Source of the DNA: Athripsodes cinereus | Lineage: Eukaryota > Arthropoda > Insecta > Trichoptera > Leptoceridae | Assembly: GCA_947579605.1 (NCBI GenBank) | Contig: OX388310.1 | Span: forward strand, 3,596,001-3,660,000 | Reading direction: 5' to 3' | Length of the DNA: 64,000 nucleotides | In this document: positions 24,645 to 33,637 of the stretch, piece after piece | Numbering within the stretch: the stretch's first letter is position 1 | Layout: every line of letters begins with the position of its first letter | Position numbers and translations under genes: made by a program | Notes under the pieces: generated by a model | What the model was told of the DNA's origin: nothing | Database searches by the model: none | Seen by the model: the letters and a program-made list of their open reading frames with translations, nothing else

Positions 24645-24806
24645 AATCTCTTGTAAGCCGGCTCGCGATTGATAAAGTCAATGGTTCGATCCCAGGTGCT
24701 GGCAAGCACTCCGCTTTTACGACACAAGCTTTGAGCTTTCTGTGAAAGGTGTATAAGGTTGTATTTGGGTTTATAACAAAAACCCAGATATATCTTCAAA
24801 AAAATA
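24645..24806 (+). repeat. tRNA-derived SINE, family S1
   Basis: Plus-strand copy with box-B-like GGTTCGATCCC, GGTGTATAAGGTTGTATTT and the end AACCCAGATATATCTTC with an A-tail. Confidence 0.7.
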
Positions 24807-24968
24807 GTTCAAAATATTACGTAATGTTTTATTTTTATTAATATCACATGAAATTCCACAAAGTACCTACCGTTGGCCGAAAAAATAAAGAACATTGTTA
24901 ACTTTCTTAATTTATTTTGTTAAATGGCAGAGGCCTTTCCGAACTAATCTAAGCTGAAGACTAGTCTA

Positions 24969-25143
24969 TACTAGGATTTTTTTTAAACTGGCGAACTAAG
25001 TCATGAAATGTGCGAGCAAGAAAGATCGACTACCTGCTCCCGTCACACTCACATCTCTCTGTGAGTGTGACGGCAGCAGGTTGTCGATCTTTCTTGCTCG
25101 CACATTTTATGACATAGTTCGCCAGTTTAAAAAAATCCTAGTA
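24969..25143. mobile_element. palindromic MITE with TA target
   Basis: Near-perfect foldback element. The left arm from TACTAGGAT through AACTGGCGAACTA and GTGCGAGCAAGAAAGATCGA is repeated in reverse complement up to ATCCTAGTA. The centre is GTCACACTCACA...TGTGAGTGTGAC. TA flanks both ends (24967-24968 and 25144-25145), as for Tc1/mariner-type insertion. Few mismatches between the arms suggest a recent origin. Confidence 0.75.
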
Positions 25144-25720
25144 TAGCATAATAAATGGTGAAAGACAGCATTGTTCTTTATAATTATGTTTTTGTTCGTA
25201 TTTATTAATATTGTATTATTGATGTATCTAAACTGTAATATTGTAATAAGATGTACCTAATTATGTATTTTTATTCACCAACTGGTAACACCTAATCGAT
25301 TATATGGCAATGCAACTAATATTCTTTTCATTTCTGTCAATCGTCCCTGTTTTGGAGGTGTTCTTAAATAATTTATTATTTGATTAGTTTATTGTTGTTT
25401 TTTGTAAAAACAATATATTTATTAAGAAAGAAATCAAAAGTTATGTAATGTTTAATACTTTATGAAGAATCAATAATTATTATCAGTTGTATTTAGCAAA
25501 TTGGAAAACTGAAAATTCTAATCACATTAAGCTGTACCTAGCAAAAACACAATTTAATAAATGTTTCATTGGTTGCCGAACGGATAGAGTGCATAATATA
25601 TAGTCGCATATTCGATTAAATAATACAACAACCGGATAATACCTATTCCTATTTCCTCCTAAATGTAAATACACAATCTGCTATATTGTGCATGTTATGA
25701 AATGTCTGTTGATTTTCTAA

Positions 25721-26090
25721 CAGACCCCCTAGACCAGTGATTCCCAAACTATGGTACGCGTACCACCAGTGGTACGCGACAATTATTCAGGTGGTACGTA
25801 AGCAGCCATGGCCATAGGACATACACAGTAAATAATTAGATGAAACGTTTTTAAATTCAGTTCAGTGGTACGCTACTGATTTATAATTTCGTGTGTGGTA
25901 TGCGAAATTAAAAGTTTGGGAACCACTGCCCTAGACAATCACGCACTTAGCGATCGACTACAAACGAATTTTCGACAATAATTGCAACAATAACGCATAA
26001 TTATACGGTTCATGTAGGTAGATTGTCGATAAGTTCGCCAGTAGTCGATCGCTAAGTACCTACGGTTTGTCTACGCCTCTACGGCCCCTG
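25721..26090. mobile_element. inverted-repeat element carrying a hAT MITE
   Basis: Inverted arms share CTTAGCGATCGACTAC and an outer TAGACAA segment. The ends read CAGACCCCC and GGCCCCTG. The left arm is interrupted by the hAT MITE at 25735-25928. Without that insertion and its target duplication, the element would be about 170 bp. Confidence 0.55.
25735..25928. mobile_element. hAT MITE with perfect 8-bp target duplication
   Basis: The ends are CAGTGATTCCCAAACT and AGTTTGGGAACCACTG (imperfect inverted repeats). The 8-bp CCCTAGAC is duplicated at 25727-25734 and 25929-25936. Subterminal GGTACGCGTACC-like motifs recur at both sides. The CAGTG..TCCCAAACT terminus and 8-bp duplication are diagnostic of the hAT superfamily. 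It has no coding capacity. Confidence 0.85.
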
Positions 26091-26421
26091 ATCTTCACTT
26101 CATAGGTGTAAAAAAATAACGATAGAATCAAATTGGAAGCTAAATTTAAAGCAAACATGTACAGCTATAGCTATGGGTAAATTTTTGATATTCTTGGGGA
26201 TTCATGAACATTCTATGTGTTATATCAAGATTTTACAGAAAAAAATACTAGATGACATTCTCTGTGCCTGATTCCTTACGAGGAATGCATTTTAGAAATA
26301 TTACATACCTCATATTGAATTTCTAGGAATGATTCGATTAATTTCGCGATAAAAGCAGCACGTAAGATATTTAATTTCTCTCAATAACTTTTTCTGCGGA
26401 TATCTCTGCGATGGTATACAC

Positions 26422-26719
26422 CAGGCGTCGGCAACCTATGGCACGCGTGCCAGGCTTGGCACGCGATGGGGTTCTGAATGGCACTCTACAAAGTAATCAG
26501 GGACAAGGTTCGCATTAAAAAAATTAATTTGTGTTGGAATTTTATGTTATTTTTTTAATAAATATGTTAATAAATAGATTTTTTTTAATAAATAGATAAA
26601 TTTGGTATAAAATTCTTCTCCTCTAGAACCCCATTATATAATTTAGAATTAAGGCGGCACCCTGAATCATATTGGTAGAGTGGCTTGGCACACCACAGCT
26701 AAAAGGTTGCCGACCTCTG
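26422..26719. mobile_element. hAT MITE
   Basis: The left end is CAGGCGTCGGCAACCT and the right end is AGGTTGCCGACCTCTG. The left target copy is GTATACAC (26414-26421). The right copy is split by the pogo-like element at its TA. Joining GTATA (26720-26724) with CAC after that element restores GTATACAC exactly. No transposase is encoded. Confidence 0.75.
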
Positions 26720-26724
26720 GTATA

Positions 26725-28163
26725 CCGTCAAACCTGGCAACTTTGCCACTTTAGCATAGAATAAAAATTTTGAAGACATTTTTTGAAAAAAAATTGTATC
26801 AAGAGGTACATAAAAATCTTTTCATATATGTTGTGTATATTATATGAAATACAACCGTTGTCGTGAACAACCTCTATTTGTTTTTGGTTAATTTTTATTA
26901 CACAAAAAACATAAGTGGCAAAGTGAACCTACTCTTCCGGTAAGATTGCCATGCATCAATTTGATATGAAATTATGAGTTTGCCACAGAAAAAAAAAACT
27001 CATTATTCCATTACACGTACACACAACAACAAAAAACATATCCTTCACTATATTTTGCACTGGTAATACCATATTCCATTAATGTGGCAAATTCACCAAC
27101 CTGTTTTAGAATCTTTCATACTAAGTAGGAAAAATTTTCAGGGTTATCAAGTAACAAAATCTTAATTCTTTTTATTTTTTTTAATTGACTTGGCAGAAAA
27201 TTAAATACTAACAAAAAAAAAATTGGCTTAATTATATTTCGTCTAGATCGAGATTTACACAAAAATAGTTTAGTTAGTACCACTTTCCTGGTGGTTTATT
27301 ATTAAACAAATGCTCCATATTATTCTTTTTTAAAAATTGAAATACAACTAGACGTAAATCTAACCGAGTCAGAGGAGACCCAAAATCAGCTGCTACGATG
27401 ATAACTTCGACAATTTTTTTTTCTTGTGATTCCGAAAGTCTTTGTTGACCTCCAGGTTTTCGGCAATGTTTATTTTTTACTTTATTTTCGATAGTTCGGC
27501 GAGGAATGTGGAACCTTTTTTCCGCTTCCAGTGACGAAATTTGTTTTTTCCTGACCAAATCTACTGCCACTTCTAACATTTCTGGGGAGTAATTTTTGTA
27601 AACTCTGCTCCCTAGTATACGTCTGCTCCGCTCTGCCATTTTCTGAAAATACACTGACAAGTAAGTTCCTGTACAAAACGTATTCAATAAAATATTTTAA
27701 TATCTACTTATATTTTTGTGACAACCCTAACTCTCAACAAAACATGGCAAAGTTGACATAACTAATACTTTGTTTGGAGTTGGTGAATTTGCCAACACCA
27801 ATTCTGACCATTATCTAGCTCACAGAGAAACATATTGTTTCACATTTAGTAAAAGAACATGATTAGAACATCTAATTAAAATTTGACTTACCAATACAAG
27901 GTTTTTCCTAAATATTTTTCAAAAGTTTCTGAGCACATTTTTTTTCACGCATCACAGGACAAAAGCAACCATTAAATAACTCATGACAAAATAAAACTGG
28001 GTTGCCATTAGAAAATAAGTGTTGTCATTTAAATATTCAATTTTACTAGAAAGTTCTCAACACCCTTCAAAAACGACATATAAACGCATAATGAACTATT
28101 TTACATCGTAAGATGGCTCATGGCAAAATCAACAACCCATGGCAAAGTTGCCAGGTTTGACGG
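26725..28163 (-). mobile_element. pogo/Tigger-like DNA transposon, internally deleted
   Basis: Perfect terminal inverted repeats of 24 bp start CCGTCAAACCTGGCAACTTT, and TA flanks both ends (26723-26724 and 28164-28165). It encodes only the N-terminal DNA-binding part of a pogo-type transposase on the minus strand. At about 1.4 kb it is shorter than complete elements, and the catalytic DDE region is absent. The perfect TIRs suggest recent mobility, with transposase supplied in trans. Confidence 0.8.
27274..27639 (-). CDS. truncated pogo-type transposase, HTH domain only
   Basis: 121 codons from ATG at 27639 to TAA at 27274. An upstream in-frame ATG would add 16 residues, but MAERSRRILG is the likelier start. 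The N-terminal half (NYSPEMLEVAVDLVRKKQ, then SSLEAEKRFHIPRRTIENKV) fits the psq/CENP-B-like helix-turn-helix of pogo/Tigger transposases. A linker with LSESQEKKIVEVI follows, which resembles the start of the second DNA-binding domain. The protein stops at NNKPPGKWY, where complete family members go on into the catalytic region. It could bind the element ends but could not cut. Whether it is expressed is unknown. Confidence 0.65.
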   Translation of the reverse strand: MAERSRRILGSRVYKNYSPEMLEVAVDLVRKKQISSLEAEKRFHIPRRTIENKVKNKHCRKPGGQQRLSESQEKKIVEVIIVAADFGSPLTRLDLRLVVFQFLKKNNMEHLFNNKPPGKWY

Positions 28164-28165
28164 TA

Positions 28166-28423
28166 CACTGAGAAAAATACTTACGAAATTTTACAATGAA
28201 TCATTGGTACGTACTATCAGATTAGGACCAGAGATAGTACAAACGATTCATTAGTACGAATCTATAATATTAACTCTTCGCAAACAAATTGTTGGTAAAT
28301 TTACCAACGACTTGTTTGCGATAGGTTTATATTATAGATTCGTACTAATGAATCGTTTGTACTATCTCTGGTTCTAATCTGATAGTACTTACTAATGATT
28401 CGTTGTGAATATTTTTCTATGTG
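28166..28423. mobile_element. palindromic MITE with TA target
   Basis: The arms begin CACTGAGAAAAATA and end TATTTTTCTATGTG. The inner arms share ACTATCAGATTAG, CCAGAGATAGTACAAACG and ATTCATTAGTACGAATC, with the fold centre at TTGGTAAATTTACCAA. TA flanks the element on both sides. It is the oldest layer of the nested stack, because the hAT element duplicated its first three bases. Confidence 0.7.
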
Positions 28424-28429
28424 TAAGTT

Positions 28430-29780
28430 ATTAATTCATCAATATGGTGTCAATATCTCATTTAAAAAAAAAAAAAAATAACACATGGGTGTTTCATGGA
28501 TCCACCGAAATATTTTTTGCTTTGTTGCATACACACTTTTAGTGCCTATTACTTTATAGATATTCATATACCCTTAATGTGTCAAATAATTAAGAACCTT
28601 CTTGTATCAATCGCAATATTCGTATCGTAATTATCTTTTTGCGGATGGGGTTATTGCGATTGTATCGACTATTATTAATTCGATACATTATCAATGCCTT
28701 TTTTACAAATGTATTAAATTAATAACTGGGCTTCGATATTATCAACTGATGTCCGCAACACAACAATCGATGTCTTATTAACATTACAATAAGATAATAA
28801 TGAAATTGTACAATACTAATGTTAACTATTGATTGTATAGTAATAATGTAATGAAATAAAATATATATTTTTTAAAAACATACTTCATATTTTTATTATA
28901 TTTATTTATTTATACACGCATATACAGCTTAAAGCTTTTATAAGAATAAAAAATCAATTACATGGTATCAAAAATTTAAAAAAGTAATTAAAAGTATATT
29001 ATAATATGTAAGAAAGTATCAACACAGTATTAAATAAAAAATAAGCATGAATACAATAAACCAATAAAAATAACTTGCAATTGAACAGTCAACGATTCAT
29101 ACTACATAAAAAAGTTATCAAAACAATTAAAATATATAAAATGTTATAAACACTATTTAAAAAAGTAAACAAAGCAATTAAAATATATAAAATGTACTAC
29201 TTACTATTAATATTAATGGCATAATTCTTACCTCTTCGCGGATTTTACTTATGAAATGTTTATTCCCGTACATAGTTAGATTTAATGGATCATAATTATG
29301 CGTTTCTCTGTTATTTATTGCACCTGGACCATGTTGTCATCTGGTCACTTCTACGATATCTTTTAATGGAATACCTACATTGAAAGGTACCCAATAATAA
29401 TAAATACAACTGTAAGTATCAATATATTATATTTTTATACTGAGTAGGTATTATTGGATAACCTATTGTAGAAATTTAATTAACTGTAGCTATATTTGAC
29501 ATTAAAAGAATTAAGCCTAAAAGAGGTGGTGGACTAATAAGTGGAGACCTCGAATGGGTTCAATTAGTAGAGGATGCTCCCTACACGATTGTCTGATGGC
29601 ATAAAAGGAATTGCTGGTTGTCTAAATCGCTTTATTCTTAAAATAAATTAATTATAATAAAACATTTGATTTCTGCAAAAGGCTTACATATTGATCTACG
29701 AAGTAATGCCTTTTAGGTAACCTAAACCTGGAAGAGTTATAGAATAACCTATGTTTAGCAGTGGATAGAGGTGGTTAATT
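28430..29780. other. gene-free AT-rich stretch
   Basis: Very AT-rich. It includes a short duplicated phrase (AATTAAAATATATAAAATGT at about 29127 and 29176). No gene or RNA is seen. Confidence 0.5.
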
Positions 29781-29794
29781 ACATCTTCTACATA

Positions 29795-30130
29795 TCAAGG
29801 CATATTCCACATGTGAAGTAACCAGCAGACAAGCCACATGCAAGCTGTCCTCTCGGTGCCAATAAAAAATTGAGACATTCAGGATGGGTGGCAAATCTCA
29901 TCGAATTATACTACTACTACTACTATACCATCAAGGCATATCCCACAAGTGGGGTAGCCAGCAGATCAGCTGCATGTAAGAAACATGCAAACTGTCCTCG
30001 AATTATGACATGAATTTAAGATGTAAAATGTCTTAATTTTTCGAATACTTGCTTTTACAGGACACTCGAAAACGTACGGAAAAGAGTGGGAGACCAATTT
30101 TGTGCCGGATGCTCCACTAAATAGATATTA
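29795..30130 (-). repeat. two abutting copies of the GGTAGCCAGCAGACC repeat
   Basis: A partial copy (about 29795-29912) and a second copy (about 29925-30130) lie side by side. They are separated by ACTACTACTACTACTATACC, which is the TAG-repeat tail of the second copy on the minus strand. The second copy includes TTTTACAGGACACTCGAAAA and AGAGTGGGAGACCAATTT. Confidence 0.6.
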
Positions 30131-30774
30131 CATACAATAGATAGGTACGAAAAAAAATGATTTTCTACGAGAGTTTATTAATCAGTTTATTATTCTGAGT
30201 TGACTTTTAAATGCTTCCTCTGTCAATCTCAGACTGTCGTTATAATTTTTTTAATATACCTACCTAAAATCTACTTTCACCAGGTACCGTCGGTCGAGAA
30301 CTTTGATTATGGGTATCAAATTATTTTACAAAAGTCACGAGAAGTACGAGGAAGTCGTAGGTACCTACTTGTATGTATAATATAATTTAGATAGGTAGGT
30401 AAGTATAAAAATATCATAGACAATAAGGAAATAGTGTGGCACAATTTACACATAATAGGTTAACATTTCCTGTTATTAATTATTAAAATAGTAATATTAT
30501 GACATGTGGTACTTCCTGTATGTCTAAATTAATACATACTTTAAATTCGTCTTCCCAGATTTTATTTCATAATTTCATTTTATTCATATCTACTGTATGT
30601 TCCGTAGGACAGTGGTTGGGTAAATAAAAAGATACCTAATGTTTAATAATGTTTATTAATAAAAGTTAAAAAAAAGAGTTTAGAAGGTCTTGGTAAAGAG
30701 GAGATGAGGAGGGGTATATCTACCAGCTAATGGACTCGGGTTGAAGAAGAAGAATCATTTTACATTGTAGGTAT

Positions 30775-31133
30775 ATTATCTGAAAGTCTGAGAGATCGTG
30801 TGCGTAGCAGTGATATACGAGAGGAATGTGGAATGAAAGTTGGTGTAATCACAAGGATGAATGTAAATAAGTAACGATGGTTTGGGCATGTGGAAAGAAT
30901 GAGGACAGAATGACCAAGAAGATATATATGGCTGAGAGGAATGGTGCTCGGAGACGTGGACGTCCGAGGATCAAATGGTAAGATCATTTAAATCAAATCC
31001 TACAGGACGGTCACGTCTTCAGCACATTGAACAAGAGAACATGCATGAGGAATTGTATGACAGTGACGGAAGCGAAAGATGTATGCAAGGATAGAAGGAA
31101 GTGGCGTTCTATCCTTTCTGCCTACCCCGTAAG
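30775..31133 (+). mobile_element. RTE-like LINE 3' end, family 2
   Basis: Plus-strand family-2 copy starting near CTGAGAGATCGTGTGCG. It contains ATGAATGTAAATAAG, GGTGCTCGGAGACGTGG and the RTCMRNCMTVTEAKDVCK block, and ends at CTGCCTACCCCGT with a degraded tail. A stop and indels interrupt the frame. Confidence 0.7.
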
Positions 31134-31692
31134 TGTATGTATATACCTATTATCTGCAAAATGCTATTATGTGCCTGAAATTTTTACAATGATACATCTC
31201 GCTGACCCTTTGGTCCAGCTCTGATCAATCAATAAATATTGTCTTTCAATGATCCTTCTAGGATAAAGAAATCAGGTAAGTAAGATTATATTATAATAAT
31301 TTGTAGTTACATTACCTTTGTCTGTCATAATTCACTCGATTGCGGGTGAATTGTCGTAAAATGAAATAAAAAGAAATAGGTACCTTTCTCTGTATGGGTA
31401 CGCAAGAACAGGATAGTAAAACGCACGAGTGTACAATATAATAAACATTATTATTATTATTAGTTATGCCAGATGTGGCGGAAGTATGCTCGATGTTCTA
31501 TGGTTAGGAAGTCACAAACAACAAACTATTCAATGTCAGCTTTAGATTCAAACCTACCTACTTCTTAGACTAGAGAACTTTTGGTGTTATTGCTGTCTGA
31601 TGCGGTAAAAACACAATTACACAGAAAAGAAATTTGTTGTAGGTCTATGTTGTAGGTACACAAATTATGTGGATATCAATTAGTGTGATCCA

Positions 31693-31800
31693 TTTTTTTT
31701 AAAAAGATATATCTGGGTTTTGTTATAAACCCAAATACAACCTTATACACCTTTCACCTCAGCTTGTGCCGTGAAAGGGGAGTTTGCCGGCACCTGGGCC
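31693..31800 (-). repeat. tRNA-derived SINE, family S1, truncated
   Basis: Starts with the T-run and AAGATATATCTGGGTTT on the + strand and ends at GTTTGCCGGCACCTGGGCC, so the tRNA-like head is missing. Confidence 0.7.
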
Positions 31801-31829
31801 ATTTATTTATTTCTTCAAAATTTCTTCAT

Positions 31830-32215
31830 TATTTCTTCATTCTTCACTGTAGGTAGATTGGTTACAATATTATAAATCAATATAAAGTACTTATCATAAA
31901 ATTTTCAGTCATTGACAATTCAAGAGAATGAAAGGTAACAAATACACTATACTCCAGCTCGTCATGAAGGGGAAGATCAAGGGCCGCAGAGGGGTCGGCA
32001 GAAGACAGCTCTCCTGGCTTCGAAACCTTCGAGAGTGGACCGGTTTCAGAACTGTGGAGGAGCTGTTTCACGCCGCCCAGGACAGGGAAGCTTTCTCTCA
32101 AATGGTCGTCAACGTCGGGGGGACCCGGCAAGACACGTGAAGAAGAAGATTTACATTCAGAGATATCACTGTGTTCAGAGGGTGAGTTTATCGCTAGAAT
32201 GTGATGTTTTTTTAA
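31830..32215 (-). repeat. LINE 3' UTR copy split by another retroelement
   Basis: The left part (TTCTTCACTGTAGGTAGATT to about 31905) and the right part (CAGAGGGTGAGTTTATCGC to TTTTAACTAGCCC) are the two halves of the 12815-type repeat. They are separated by the fragment at about 31912-32150. Confidence 0.55.
31912..32150 (+). mobile_element. RTE-like LINE C-terminal fragment, family 3
   Basis: The 70-codon frame 31928-32140 reads YTILQLVMKGKIKGRRGVGR, then SWLRNLREWTG and an EELFHAAQDRE block. This is the C-terminal signature (ILQ..MxGKIxGxRxxGRRxxSWLxNLRxW) of a common insect RTE-like LINE lineage. It interrupts an older LINE 3' UTR copy. Confidence 0.65.
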
Positions 32216-32365
32216 CTAGCCCAATTATTAAAATAAGGGATTATTCATAAATATATCAACAGAAATAGTAATAAAAATACATAGACATACTTAGACTATA
32301 AACATGCAGTATGTAAGGCTGTATACTTTTTACTTACTTATGGAGCCCTTGCCGCATAAGGTCGT

Positions 32366-32735
32366 TCACGGCCTCACCAGGCCCTCTGGAAACAGAGACC
32401 ACCGGAGTGGAAAACAAATAGAAGAGCTCCGAGAAAAACATGGCTGAAACACATCGAGTCCGACCTTCTCCACAGACGATTGAAGCCCGAGGATGCGAAG
32501 AGCATTGCGGCTGACAGAAGGAGCTGGTCGGAACTGGTTCAGGACCCGCGGGGGGCACCCACTGCCGCGCCATATAGGCTTCGTCCACGTAAGGCTGTAT
32601 ATTAAGTTGCCTTTAAGTCTGGAGGTAAATGGAGAGGGCTTCAGAAGGAACCTGAAAACACTCCTTTCTGCTAGGAACTTCGGACGATTGACGGACAATA
32701 TGGCGCCCTTGAGGTCATGTTATGAGTAAACGGCA
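32366..32735 (+). mobile_element. LINE C-terminal remnants
   Basis: The first part encodes APRKTWLKHIESDLLHRRL, then PEDAKSIAADRRSW, an RTE-like tail in a broken frame. After about 32580 another frame reads KLPLSLEVNGEGFRRNLKT and LLSARNFGRL, a possible second LINE end. Neither is a host gene. Confidence 0.5.
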
Positions 32736-33229
32736 AATTACAATATAATATTTATAATAAATCATATTTATAATACGTTTAAAAACAAACTAAAAAACAC
32801 CCATGCAAGCATCAATGCACTTAGAGGTTCATAAAGTAGAAGATTCTATTACAGCATGCAGATGCATAAGGGAAAGGATCATTTCCATAATAAATCATAC
32901 CTACACACATATACATAAATGTACATAATATATCTTTGTACCTAGGTATATAAATCTTTGAAAAAAAATCTGATTATGTAAAATGACATCTATCGAAATA
33001 TTCTTATAGTCTTCGTGACAACTCTGTAGAGACATCTTTCGATAGTTCATATAATCAAGTATTTGTCTTAATTTTATACATGGCTTTATGAACTGACATG
33101 TAAAATAAGAAAAGCTTTGTGCTTCTTACAAAAGAGCCTTCTCTTTGAACTCATTTATAAAGTACCTAATTTACCCACTTCGATTTCACAATCCAGGCAA
33201 TGTGCTTTCTTATACATTTTCTCTTTTGC

Positions 33230-33637
33230 ACCTGGGCTACAGGAGAGGTAATGAAAGAGAGAACGATGTTTCGCTTGGCCGATTCGACTAGCGGATGTTC
33301 CCGTAGTTCTCGACCGTTTTTAAACATGTGTGCGTAATTTTATTTATATTTGTGTGTGTGTGTGGTATCTGGCAGGTTGCGCGCTGTGGTTGTCCCGTAA
33401 TGGGATTTTCACAAAATGTTTTTGGTTATGGGCGAATTTCGTAGTGTTTTCCGATGATTGTTGTTATATTTTGTTTCTTGTTAATATTTTACGCTAAGTT
33501 ATTTAGTAAATATAAAGTGATAATCCCAGTGAACGGTATTTCGTTCACTTATCGAGTGCAGTGAATAGTGTTCATAATTAGGCCACATAGCGATCTTTCC
33601 CTGAAATACCGCAGTTTTGTCGACGTATCAAGTATTT
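33230..33637 (+). promoter_or_regulatory. candidate promoter and 5' non-coding exon of the zinc-finger gene
   Basis: This stretch is less AT-rich than its surroundings and lacks repeats. It ends at a good donor (TATTT|GTAAGTAGG, with GT at 33638). It lies upstream of the coding exons on the same strand. It could be the transcription start region and first non-coding exon, spliced to the acceptor at 36603. The start site itself is not visible. A second less AT-rich block runs to about 34440 and may hold an alternative exon. Confidence 0.35.

Noticed and set aside
24660..24710. GGTTCGATCCC as part of a possible tRNA
   Set aside because: It belongs to a tRNA-derived SINE repeated four times in the window.
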